Below, in pieces: positions 18,006 through 25,026 of a stretch of DNA of 60,948 nt (position 1 is the stretch's first letter; each line of letters starts with the position of its first letter). Below the pieces are notes generated by a model. It saw only the letters and a list, made by a program, of their open reading frames with translations. It was not told where the DNA came from and did not search any database. Source of the DNA: Oscillospiraceae bacterium (GTDB taxonomy: Bacteria > Bacillota > Clostridia > Oscillospirales > Ruminococcaceae); the NCBI GenBank assembly GCA_004556975.1, contig SFFD01000006.1, forward strand, positions 1 to 60,948, in the 5' to 3' direction. Made by a program: the position numbers and the translations under genes.

Positions 18006-19289
18006 ATGCTCTTTAAGGATATCACTTATATCGACGAAAATTTTAACGCTGTTGAGCACGCATATGTGGGCACAAAAAACGGAGTAATCGATTATATCTC
18101 CACCGAAAAGACAGACTGGGGCTATGGTGAGGTCTATGACGGAAGGGGCAAGGTGCTTATTCCCGGCCTTGTAAATAACCACACCCACGCTGCAATGACG
18201 CTTATGCGCGGATACGGCGAAGATCTTCCGCTTCAGCGCTGGCTTGAGGAAAAGATTTTTCCGTTTGAAGCGCAGTGGGACGAAAACAGTATTTACTGGG
18301 CGGGAATGCTTGCCATGGCAGAGATGATGGCCTGCGGCACAACTTCCTTTACCGATATGTATTTCTTTGACAAGGTGGCCGCAAAGGTAGTCAAGGAATC
18401 CGGAATGAAGAGTAATTTCAGCAATCCGCCGGTGGGCACTGACGGAACGCCCCTTAAAAAAATGGCCTATTTTGCGGAAACCTTTGAGGAGCTCCAGAAA
18501 TATTGCCGCACAAAAGGCAGATTCATTCACGAGTTCGGGCTTCATGCGGAGTATTCCTCCTGCGAATCATTAGTAAGAGAAACCGCGGCTTTTGCAAAAG
18601 AGAACAACCTGCGTATTCATGCCCATATGTCAGAAACAAAGCTTGAGCACGAAGAATGCAAACAGCGCCATGGAATGACTCCGGCACTTTATTTTGAAAA
18701 ATGCGGACTTTTTGAGAACCCCACCAATGTCGCGCATTGCGTTTGGGTAGAAGATGAGGACATAGAGTGCCTTGCAAGAAACCATGTTACTGTAACCCAT
18801 TGCCCCTCAAGCAACATGAAGCTCGGTTCGGGCTTCGCTCCGGTCAGAAAAATGCTTGACGCGGGCATAAATGTTGCGCTCGGCACGGATGGCGCTTCCA
18901 GCAACAACAACCTCAATATGTTTGAGGAAATGCACCTTGCCGCAATGATTGCCAGAGGTAAATCCGGAAATGCGGGCGAACTTTCTCCCAAAGAGATTTT
19001 CAAAATGGCAACTGTAAACGGCGCAATATCTCAGGGAAGGCTTGACACGGGAGTCATTAAAAAGGGCAACAGAGCAGACCTTGCCGTTGTTGATTTTAAC
19101 CGCCCGCACCTTGTTCCGTGCCATGACGTGTTGGCAAACCTTGTTTTTTCCGCCCAGGGCAGCGACGTTGTGCTCACCATGGTTGACGGCGATGTAATTT
19201 ACCGCGACGGTAAGTACAAGACCGTTGACATTAACAAGGTGTATGACAAGATAAGCTATTATCTTCCGAAAATTCTTGAAAAAATCTAA
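18006..19289 (+). CDS. mtaD: 5'-methylthioadenosine/S-adenosylhomocysteine deaminase-like amidohydrolase
   Basis: This is a 427-residue amidohydrolase of the MtaD/SsnA/TrzN group. Metal and catalytic ligands are in place: NNHTHAAM (HxH, about residue 60), IHAHMSET, THCPSSNMKLGSG and GTDGASSNNNLNMFEEM. The last block is characteristic of MTA/SAH deaminases. It would convert methylthioadenosine or S-adenosylhomocysteine to the inosine analogue plus ammonia. GGGAGG precedes the ATG, and the gene follows punA closely. A guanine-deaminase-like or other aminohydrolase role is possible but less likely given the neighbour. Confidence 0.87.
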   Translation: MLFKDITYIDENFNAVEHAYVGTKNGVIDYISTEKTDWGYGEVYDGRGKVLIPGLVNNHTHAAMTLMRGYGEDLPLQRWLEEKIFPFEAQWDENSIYWAGMLAMAEMMACGTTSFTDMYFFDKVAAKVVKESGMKSNFSNPPVGTDGTPLKKMAYFAETFEELQKYCRTKGRFIHEFGLHAEYSSCESLVRETAAFAKENNLRIHAHMSETKLEHEECKQRHGMTPALYFEKCGLFENPTNVAHCVWVEDEDIECLARNHVTVTHCPSSNMKLGSGFAPVRKMLDAGINVALGTDGASSNNNLNMFEEMHLAAMIARGKSGNAGELSPKEIFKMATVNGAISQGRLDTGVIKKGNRADLAVVDFNRPHLVPCHDVLANLVFSAQGSDVVLTMVDGDVIYRDGKYKTVDINKVYDKISYYLPKILEKI

Positions 19290-19308
19290 CGGCTGACAAA
19301 AATCTTTT

Positions 19309-19346
19309 CCGTGACCGGAAAGTTTGGCTTTCCGGTCACGGTTTTT
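19309..19346 (+). terminator. Terminator after mtaD
   Basis: A perfect 14-bp stem (19309-19322 with 19328-19341), a 5-nt loop and five T. It lies between the deaminase and the spoVB-like gene and closes the purine salvage transcript. Confidence 0.92.
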
Positions 19347-19364
19347 GAAGCGCGGAGGGCTTTA

Positions 19365-21119
19365 ATGAGCAGAAAAAAACAAAACTTCCTCCAGGGGGCG
19401 CTGATTCTCAGCGCTGCGGCAATTATAGTCAAAATCATCGGCGCGGTTTATAAAATTCCGCTTATGAATATTTTCGGCGGCGAGGGATTCGGCTATTATA
19501 ACACAGCTTATCAGATATTTACGCCTCTTTATACCATCGCCACCGCCGGAATTCCCATAGCTGTTGCCCGAATGGTTTCGGAATGTGTAACAATGGGAAG
19601 ATATCGGGACGTGCGGCGCATTTTCCAAATTTCCATGACCTGCTTTGTGGTTACGGGAACCGTGGGAAGCGTTATTATGCTTTTCGGAAGCAAATTCCTT
19701 GCCGGAACGGTCTGCCACAATCCGGGGGCGTTTCTTTCCGTAATAATGCTTTCTCCGGCAGTTTTTTTTCTTTGTATGACAAGCGCATACCGCGGGTACT
19801 ACCAGGGTCTTCGCAATATGTATCCCACGGCAATATCTCAGGTTATTGAGGCGGTCGTAAAGGTCGGAGTCGGGCTTAGCATAACGCTTCTTGTATATAA
19901 CTGGGGCATAAAGGTTTATGAGGAAAAAGGCAGCTTTTACGGCATTGACCTTGGAATTTCAACAGAGAATCTTACCGCACAGAGCGCCGTTGCGCCCATT
20001 GCGGCGGCAGCCGCCATCTGCGGAGTTATGATTTCCACTATGGTGGGCATGCTTTATATGATGCTGCACTATCGCCTTAAAGGCGACGGCATTACCCAAT
20101 CGGAGCTTATGGATGCGCCGGAGGCAACACCAAAGAAGAAGTTGCTTAAAACGCTTATCAACATCTCAATTCCCATTTGCCTTGCGACCCTTTCCACCAA
20201 TATTACAAATTTAATTGACCTTGTGTCCATTATAAACCGCATTGAATACGCGCTGCGCCTTGACCACACGACGGTTATGGCGATGTATGAAGGGCTTTTG
20301 CCTGCCGGGCTTGACGCCGAAGGCATTCCCAACTATCTTTACGGAGTTTATTCGGGAATGCCGGTGACGCTGTTTAACCTTGTGCCGACTATTGCCATGA
20401 CCTTCGGAACTGCGGCATTGCCAAATGTTGCGGTTGCCTGGACATCACACAACCGCCACAAAATTAAGTATTCCATAGATACGGTGCTGCGCCTTACAAC
20501 TCTTGTGGCGGTTCCGGCGGGCTTTGGCCTTTCGGTTTTGGCAAAGCCGATTCTCACCATGCTTTATCCAAAGCGTCTTACAGAAGTTGAAATTGCGGCG
20601 CCTTTGCTTGAGGTAATGGGAATAACCGTAATCTTTGTGTGCGTATGCGCATCATGCCACAGCGTTTTGCAGGGCATAGGAAAAGAGCGGCTTCCTCTGT
20701 TCTTTATGTTGGGCGGCGCTTGTGTAAAGCTGATAATGAACTTTATATTTGTGGCAGTGCCCTCTCTTAATATAAAAGCGGCGCCATACGGCTCTTTGGT
20801 GTGCTATATTATCATAATGATTGCGGATATCTGGGCAATAAACCATTTTGGCGGAATAAGAATCAATATTTACGCCATATTTATAAAGACGGTATTTGCC
20901 GGCGGACTTTGCGCCTTGGGAGCAAAGCTGACCTATGCGGGAGCGCAGCTTTTCGGCCTTTCTTCCAATGTGTCGACTGTTGCAGCAATACTGGTTGCGG
21001 TAATTGTTTATGTTTTTGCGGTGCTTATGACAAAAGCAATTACAAAAAAAGATTTTTTAATGCTTCCAAAAGGCGAAAAAATCGCAGAAATACTTGAAAA
21101 ATTACACTTATTACGATAA
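19365..21119 (+). CDS. spoVB: SpoVB/MurJ-type lipid flippase
   Basis: This is a 584-residue multi-pass membrane protein of the MATE-like MVF/polysaccharide synthase superfamily, with about 14 membrane segments. It probably flips lipid-linked cell wall or spore cortex precursors. The N-terminus FLQGALILSAAAIIVKIIGA and YNTAYQIFTPLYTIATAGIP are typical of SpoVB. I use the ATG at 19365 because GCGGAGGG precedes it; a longer frame starting at 19311 begins inside the preceding terminator. The order spoVB-mazG-rqcP matches the spoVB (yabM)-mazG (yabN)-yabO order of Bacillus. Whether it serves sporulation or general wall synthesis is not decided by sequence. Confidence 0.88.
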   Translation: MSRKKQNFLQGALILSAAAIIVKIIGAVYKIPLMNIFGGEGFGYYNTAYQIFTPLYTIATAGIPIAVARMVSECVTMGRYRDVRRIFQISMTCFVVTGTVGSVIMLFGSKFLAGTVCHNPGAFLSVIMLSPAVFFLCMTSAYRGYYQGLRNMYPTAISQVIEAVVKVGVGLSITLLVYNWGIKVYEEKGSFYGIDLGISTENLTAQSAVAPIAAAAAICGVMISTMVGMLYMMLHYRLKGDGITQSELMDAPEATPKKKLLKTLINISIPICLATLSTNITNLIDLVSIINRIEYALRLDHTTVMAMYEGLLPAGLDAEGIPNYLYGVYSGMPVTLFNLVPTIAMTFGTAALPNVAVAWTSHNRHKIKYSIDTVLRLTTLVAVPAGFGLSVLAKPILTMLYPKRLTEVEIAAPLLEVMGITVIFVCVCASCHSVLQGIGKERLPLFFMLGGACVKLIMNFIFVAVPSLNIKAAPYGSLVCYIIIMIADIWAINHFGGIRINIYAIFIKTVFAGGLCALGAKLTYAGAQLFGLSSNVSTVAAILVAVIVYVFAVLMTKAITKKDFLMLPKGEKIAEILEKLHLLR

Positions 21120-21141
21120 AATAATAAGGAGGCCGTTTTTT

Positions 21142-21936
21142 ATGCAGGCTGGTTTTGGCAAAAAGGATAAATATACGGTAGACGACCTTGTTGAAATCAT
21201 GTCGATGCTAAGAAGTGAAAACGGTTGCCCCTGGGACAGGGAACAAACCCACGCTTCAATCCGAAAGAATTTTATTGAGGAAACCTATGAGGCGGTGGAA
21301 GCCATTGATGAGGATAATCCCGATAAGCTTAAGGAAGAGCTGGGGGACGTTCTTCTTCAGGTTGTTTTCCATGCACAGATGGAAAAAGAAAAAGGAAACT
21401 TTGATTTCAATGACGTCTGCGACGGCATCTGCAAAAAGCTTATTGTGCGGCATCCGCATGTTTTCGGAAACGAAAAGGCAGACTCCGCCGAAAAGGTGCT
21501 TGACAGATGGGAAGAAATCAAAAACGAAACCAAAGAACAGACCGGCGGAGCAACACTGGACGCTGTGCCAAAACAGCTTCCGGCGCTTATGCGCTGTGCA
21601 AAACTGCAGCACAGGGCGGAAAAAGCAGGCGGCTTTTCTCATAGCTTGGTGTGGTCTTTAGGAAAACTGGACGAAGAGGTTGCGGAACTTAAAGAAGCGG
21701 TGCGTTCAAATGATATTGCAAAATGCTGCAAAGAAATGGGCGATGTGCTGTTTTCTGCGGTAAATACTGCAAGAACCCTAGATATTGAACCGGAAGAGTG
21801 TCTTACGGCAGCTTCCGAAAAATTTATCAAACGCTTTAAAAAGGCAGAGGACCTTGCCGAACAGTCAGGAAAAAAACTCTCTGAAATAAAAGGAGAGGAA
21901 CTCAATTCCCTTTGGCTGGAAGCCAAAAACATATAA
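21142..21936 (+). CDS. mazG: Nucleoside triphosphate pyrophosphohydrolase MazG
   Basis: This enzyme hydrolyses (d)NTPs to the monophosphate and pyrophosphate, cleaning the nucleotide pool. The 264 residues contain two MazG modules. The first has LRSENGCPWDREQTHASI, the metal motif EETYEAVEAID and the EELGDVLLQVVFHA block. The second has KLDEEVAELKEA and EMGDVLFSAVN. The start at 21142 is set by AATAAGGAGG; the frame is open further upstream into spoVB, but there is no ribosome site there. It is 22 bp after spoVB and probably co-transcribed with it. Confidence 0.93.
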   Translation: MQAGFGKKDKYTVDDLVEIMSMLRSENGCPWDREQTHASIRKNFIEETYEAVEAIDEDNPDKLKEELGDVLLQVVFHAQMEKEKGNFDFNDVCDGICKKLIVRHPHVFGNEKADSAEKVLDRWEEIKNETKEQTGGATLDAVPKQLPALMRCAKLQHRAEKAGGFSHSLVWSLGKLDEEVAELKEAVRSNDIAKCCKEMGDVLFSAVNTARTLDIEPEECLTAASEKFIKRFKKAEDLAEQSGKKLSEIKGEELNSLWLEAKNI

Positions 21937-21989
21937 TAAAGTTAAAAAGCGGCAAAGCCGCAGAATTACAAAACGGAGGTATTTTTAAA

Positions 21990-22265
21990 ATGACCAAATC
22001 TGATCTTATCGCAGCAGTAGCAACCAAAGTAGGTTCTTCTAAAAAGGACAGCGAAAAAGCAGTTAACGCTGTTATCGAATCCATCACCGAGGCTCTTGCC
22101 AACGGCGAATCCGTACAGCTTGTCGGCTTTGGCACCTTTGAAGTTAAAGACCGCGCTGCAAGAAAAGGCGTTAACCCCAGAACCAAAGAGGAAATCACCA
22201 TCGAAGCTTCCAAGCTTCCGTCCTTCAAAGCGGGCAAAGCTCTTAAAGAAGCTGTTTCCAAATAA
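21990..22265 (+). CDS. hup: DNA-binding protein HU
   Basis: This 91-residue HU/IHF-family nucleoid protein bends and compacts DNA as a dimer. The N-terminal helices (TKSDLIAAVATKVG), the signature VGFGTFEVKDRAARKGVNPRT and the C-terminal SFKAGKALKEAV are all canonical. The start at 21990 follows ACGGAGG; the open frame extending to 21912 overlaps mazG and has no ribosome site. It has its own terminator at 22281. Its place between mazG and rqcP matches many Clostridia. Confidence 0.95.
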   Translation: MTKSDLIAAVATKVGSSKKDSEKAVNAVIESITEALANGESVQLVGFGTFEVKDRAARKGVNPRTKEEITIEASKLPSFKAGKALKEAVSK

Positions 22266-22280
22266 TCATTCAGTGATTTT

Positions 22281-22309
22281 TCCCCTGCCGGTTTTGGCGG
22301 GGGATTTTT
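22281..22309 (+). terminator. Terminator after hup
   Basis: CCCCTGCC pairs with GGCGGGGG around a GGTTTT loop, followed by ATTTTT. Rho-independent terminator between hup and rqcP. Confidence 0.8.
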
Positions 22310-22338
22310 AATGCCTCCGCATTAAGAAAGGAAAAAAT

Positions 22339-22581
22339 ATGCGTCTGGATAAATATCTGAAAGTAACGCGCCTTATTAAACGCCGTACCATTGCAAATGA
22401 AGCATGCGACGCGGGAAGAGTGCTTGTCAACGGAAAGCCTGCAAGGGCCTCTTATGAAGTTAAGGAGGACGACGTGATTGAAATTCAGCTTGGGCAGCGC
22501 CCGCTGAAAGTGCAGGTTGTTTCCGTCACGGAATCCCCGCGCAAGGAAGAGGCTGCGCAGAACTACAAGGTGATAGAATGA
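22339..22581 (+). CDS. rqcP: S4-domain RNA-binding protein RqcP (Hsp15-like)
   Basis: This 80-residue protein is almost entirely an S4 RNA-binding domain: MRLDKYLKVTRLIKRRTIAN, then GRVLVNGKPARASYEVKEDDVIEI. In Firmicutes the gene next to mazG (yabO, renamed rqcP) binds stalled 50S-peptidyl-tRNA complexes and assists alanine tailing in ribosome quality control. Identity and location both fit that assignment. The usual followers yabP, yabQ and divIC are absent here; the gene is instead closed by a hairpin. Confidence 0.88.
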   Translation: MRLDKYLKVTRLIKRRTIANEACDAGRVLVNGKPARASYEVKEDDVIEIQLGQRPLKVQVVSVTESPRKEEAAQNYKVIE

Positions 22582-22586
22582 AAGCA

Positions 22587-22615
22587 AAAGGACGGCATTA
22601 AAATGCTGTCCTTTT
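22587..22615 (+). terminator. Probable terminator after rqcP
   Basis: A 12-bp stem with one G-T pair (22587-22598 with 22603-22614) and a 4-nt loop, ending in a short TTTT. Position just after rqcP supports a terminator, though the T run is short. Confidence 0.65.
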
Positions 22616-22759
22616 ACATATGCACATATAGAAAGCCCGGATAGGATATGCTACAATAATTATATAAACGGATGCTGCTTAAGACGGCAAAAATTAAGAA
22701 AGAGAAGATCGCTTTATGAATTTTATTGAAAGCGATGAAGAAAGGAAAAGGAGATTTTT

Positions 22760-22954
22760 ATGGAGACGACTACAACCCAATCCAAAGCGAATACTTGGAT
22801 GAGAAAACGCGAGCAAGAATTTATCGCTCGTGGCTGGAAAGTGAGTTACGGGACGGGGAGCGGCGTAATTATATCTCCAAAGCTTTGCGAAAAACTAAAA
22901 CAGGCGGAGGAAAAGAAGCGGAAAAGCAAAAGTGATGAGGAAAAAGAGCGGTAA
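22760..22954 (+). CDS. Small hypothetical protein (64 aa)
   Basis: The ATG has a strong AAAAGGAGA site 6 bp upstream, which is why I choose this frame. The product is polar and basic, with a central segment EFIARGWKVSYGTGSGVIIS and a Lys/Glu-rich tail; no domain is recognised. An overlapping frame (22726-22935, 69 codons) also looks protein-like but has only a TTG start and no good ribosome site. Only one of the two is likely real. No membrane segment is seen. Confidence 0.45.
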   Translation: METTTTQSKANTWMRKREQEFIARGWKVSYGTGSGVIISPKLCEKLKQAEEKKRKSKSDEEKER

Positions 22955-22970
22955 GCACCGATTCTGTTGC

Positions 22971-23021
22971 TTGATAAACCCATTGGGGGATGCTACAATA
23001 TATTTAACCAAAAGGTTAAAT
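22971..23021 (+). promoter_or_regulatory. Promoter and operator of the arsR-sdpI operon
   Basis: TTGATA (22971-22976), a 17-bp spacer and TACAAT (22994-22999) form the promoter. Directly downstream, 23002-23021 is a perfect inverted repeat ATTTAACC-AAAA-GGTTAAAT covering the likely transcription start. The position and symmetry fit an autorepressor site for the ArsR-type protein encoded next. Confidence 0.75.
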
Positions 23022-23038
23022 GAAAGGGCGGCGAAGCA

Positions 23039-23302
23039 GTGAGCATACAAAATACGATGAAAACGCTTGCCGACCCGACGCGCCGAGCCGTGCTAAACCT
23101 GCTGAAAAGCGGCGCGCTTTCTGCGGGGGACATAGCGGGTCATTTCGATATGAGTATGGCGGCGGTGTCGAAGCACCTTTCCGTGCTCAAAGAGGCGGAT
23201 TTGGTGCGCATACGGCGCGACGGAAAGTATATTTATTATGAGCTGAACGCTTCGGTGCTTGATGAGGCACTGCTTTGGCTGAAAGACTTGAGAGGAGAAT
23301 GA
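23039..23302 (+). CDS. ArsR/SdpR-family transcriptional repressor
   Basis: This is an 87-residue winged-helix protein. MKTLADPTRRAVLNLLKSG, the recognition region DMSMAAVSKHLSVLKEADLV and the wing IRRDGKYIYYELN are typical of ArsR-family regulators. No metal-binding cysteine pair is visible, so it is closer to SdpR, the autorepressor of the B. subtilis sdpRI operon. Translation starts at GTG 23039 after AAAGGGCGG. The stop overlaps the next gene region by ATGA, suggesting coupling to the SdpI homologue. Confidence 0.88.
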   Translation: MSIQNTMKTLADPTRRAVLNLLKSGALSAGDIAGHFDMSMAAVSKHLSVLKEADLVRIRRDGKYIYYELNASVLDEALLWLKDLRGE

Positions 23303-23304
23303 GC

Positions 23305-23970
23305 ATGAAAAAGCTTTATGCGGCAATGGCTGCGCTTGCGGCAATTTCGGTGGTGGGTACCGCGGTGCTCATAGTCTTTATGCCGGATACCGTTCCGGCG
23401 CACTACAACTTTGCGGGAGAAATCGATCGCTGGGGTAGCAAATACGAGAACTTTGCTTTTCCGGCAATAGCTGTGCTCATTGGGGCGCTGATAATGTTTT
23501 TGGCGAAGAATCCGAATGATGCGGTGCCGAAAAAGGCGCTGCTTTGGACAGGAATATGCTCGCTTTTGCTGATTGATGTTACGGGATTCTATTTCATGCT
23601 CAAAGGTTTTTCTGCTGCGCAGGAAACGAGCACGAATGTGGCTGATAACGTAATAAAGCTCACGAACATCGGAGTCGGAACGATGTTCATCATCCTTGGC
23701 AACCTTATGCCTAAGGTGAAACGCAACGGACTTTTCGGGCTGCGAACGAGCTGGAGCATGGAGAATGACGAAATCTGGAACAGAAGCCAGCGCTTCGGCG
23801 GAAAGGCAGCTGTTATATGCGGATTTGCGACGGTGCTCATGACGGTGCTCGTGCTGTGGGAGTGGTGCATTGCGGTGCTCATGGTGTTTATAATGGCTTT
23901 TGTGGCGGCAAGTGTCACCGCTTCGCGCAAATACTATAACGAGTACATGGAGAAGAACAAGAACATATAA
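23305..23970 (+). CDS. SdpI/DUF1648 immunity-like membrane protein
   Basis: This 221-residue membrane protein has six hydrophobic segments. The DUF1648 part has MPDTVPAHYNFAGEIDRWGSK (about 24-45), and the SdpI part has NGLFGLRTSWSMENDEIW (about 140-160). In B. subtilis SdpI confers immunity to the SdpC cannibalism toxin and signals to SdpR; no sdpC-like toxin gene is visible here. I use the ATG at 23305 because AGAGGAGA is optimally placed for it rather than for the ATG at 23299. It ends the conserved part of this region; truncated repeat material follows. Confidence 0.86.
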   Translation: MKKLYAAMAALAAISVVGTAVLIVFMPDTVPAHYNFAGEIDRWGSKYENFAFPAIAVLIGALIMFLAKNPNDAVPKKALLWTGICSLLLIDVTGFYFMLKGFSAAQETSTNVADNVIKLTNIGVGTMFIILGNLMPKVKRNGLFGLRTSWSMENDEIWNRSQRFGGKAAVICGFATVLMTVLVLWEWCIAVLMVFIMAFVAASVTASRKYYNEYMEKNKNI

Positions 23971-23994
23971 TATATTTACAATTATATATAAAAA

Positions 23995-24273
23995 GTGCGC
24001 CGCTATGCTGCGGTAGTGCTCGAAGTCCTTGCGGTAGTCGGATTCGTCGCTCTGCATCCGGCGGTCGCCGTACTGGAGCATAACGGAGCGGGCGTTCATC
24101 TCATAGAGAGAGGCGAAAGCCTTGTAGTAATCTTCGGCGTCAAGCAGAGCGCCCTTTGCACTGTCCCACCAGTATATGACGGGCTCGCGGTAGTAGTTAA
24201 GCTGGTCGGCAAGTCCGGCGAAAAAGCCGCCTGCCTTGATGTATTCCTGTTTGTTAATTACAAAGCTGCTCAT
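23995..24273 (-). pseudogene. Truncated ORF starting in repeat copy A
   Basis: The ATG at 24273 is preceded by GGGAGG at a 9-bp spacing. It begins a frame MSSFVINKQEYIKAGGFFAG... of about 90 plausible residues, rich in Tyr and Trp. Near position 24000 the frame runs into the antisense of sdpI and continues only by chance, so the true 3' end has been lost. No family is recognised. The first 12 residues are repeated at 24773 in copy B. Confidence 0.5.
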
Positions 24274-24297
24274 TGAAAAAATCCTCCCGGTTATATA

Positions 24298-24401
24298 TTG
24301 ACTTTGCCTTTCGGCGGGTTTATAATTTAGGCGACTGGACGGCGGCAAGACCGCCCAGCCGAAGAACTTGTTATGCTTTGTGGGCGGCAAGTTCTTTTTT
24401 T
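24298..24401 (+). ncRNA. Putative antisense small RNA, copy A (with promoter)
   Basis: The plus strand has TTGACT (24298-24303), a 17-bp spacer and TATAAT (24321-24326). The predicted RNA starts near 24333 and ends in the T run at 24395-24401, about 70 nt. It forms a GC-rich hairpin around a CGGCAAGA loop, then a terminator hairpin GAACTTG/CAAGTTC with a 17-nt loop and seven T. It is antisense to the leader of the MSSFVINKQEY ORF, covering about 60-130 nt upstream of its start codon. Confidence 0.6.
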
Positions 24402-24525
24402 ATGCGCCTTTACTCATAAGGCGTTCGATTTTGGCTTCTGCTTAGTCAAGAGTTTTGCTTGCTTTGAGTATTTCAAGCACCATTTGCAGCAGCTTCACGA
24501 ACTGGAAATCGGTCATTTCGTCCAT
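24400..24525 (-). pseudogene. 41-codon ORF, copy A, with nonsense mutation
   Basis: This copy starts MDEMTDFQFVKLLQMVLEIL after GGAAAGGAGA and has the same length as copy B. The codon that is GAA (Glu28) in copy B is TAA here, so the product would stop after 27 residues. That makes it a decaying duplicate. Confidence 0.7.
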
Positions 24526-24650
24526 GCGGTCTCCTTTCCGGCTCTTGCCAGCCTATGTATGGCGGTTTCCCGCGACGCCTCGCGGCGTTTCGGCTTGTCA
24601 CCGGCAAGCCATCATCAGGCGGGGTCAAGCAAGTCGGCAGTGCCAGCTTG

Positions 24651-24773
24651 TTATACTGCCCGCTGCTGCTTTATTTGCTTTCTTAAATGCTTTATGTATT
24701 GCTTCGTCTTTGGATGCGGCAGATACTGCGAAAGACTGATGTATTCCTGTTTGTTGATTACAAAACTGCTCAT
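24651..24773 (-). pseudogene. Chimeric or truncated ORF starting in repeat copy B
   Basis: It starts with the same GGGAGG site and MSSFVINKQEYI as copy A. After residue 12 it switches to an unrelated, basic tail of 28 residues that ends at 24651. The switch falls at the repeat boundary (24737), so the original 3' part has been replaced or deleted. Confidence 0.45.
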
Positions 24774-24797
24774 TGAAAAAATCCTCCCGGTTATATA

Positions 24798-24902
24798 TTG
24801 ACTTTGCCTTTCGGCGGGTTTATAATTTAGGCGACTGGACGGCGGCAAGACCGCCCAGTCGAAGAACTCGTTTAACTTTGAGTGTGGCGGGTTCTTTTTT
24901 TT
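24798..24902 (+). ncRNA. Putative antisense small RNA, copy B (with promoter)
   Basis: TTGACT (24798-24803), a 17-bp spacer and TATAAT (24821-24826) precede a predicted RNA from about 24833 to 24902. The first hairpin has arms GACTGG and CCAGTC. The terminator hairpin is GAACTCG/CGGGTTC with eight T. Compared with copy A, one U-A pair became C-G by changes on both sides, and another became U-G, so the stem is kept while the 17-nt loop differs. The terminator end overlaps the stop codon of the opposite 41-codon ORF. Confidence 0.62.
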
Positions 24903-25026
24903 ATGCGCCTTTACTCATAAGGCGTTCGATTTTGGCTTCTGCTTCGTCAAGAGTTTTGCTTGCTTTGAGTATTTCAAGCACCATTTGTAGCAGCTTCACG
25001 AACTGGAAATCGGTCATTTCGTCCAT
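24901..25026 (-). CDS. Small hypothetical protein (41 aa), repeat copy B
   Basis: The ATG at 25026 follows GGAAAGGAGA. The product MDEMTDFQFVKLLQMVLEIL... has 41 residues and looks like two amphipathic helices separated by a Ser-Lys-Thr turn; it ends SKGA. No family is recognised. An upstream frame, open in both copies and reading RETALHRLARAGKET, ends inside the start of this gene (TGGACGAAATGA). That suggests it was once coupled to a larger gene. It is duplicated with a stop codon at 24400-24525. Confidence 0.6.
   Translation of the reverse strand: MDEMTDFQFVKLLQMVLEILKASKTLDEAEAKIERLMSKGA

Larger units (their letters stand above)
24237..24575. repeat. Direct repeat copy A (about 340 bp)
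   Basis: This block matches 24737-25076 with only scattered differences. Each copy holds, on the minus strand, a 41-codon ORF and the start of an MSSFVINKQEY ORF. On the plus strand between them lies a promoter, two hairpins and a terminator. The 161 bp between the copies (24576-24736) carries no gene that I can support. Confidence 0.92.

Noticed and set aside
23236..24390. 384-codon minus-strand frame through sdpI
   Set aside because: Only its first part after ATG 24273 is plausible; the rest is antisense to sdpI.
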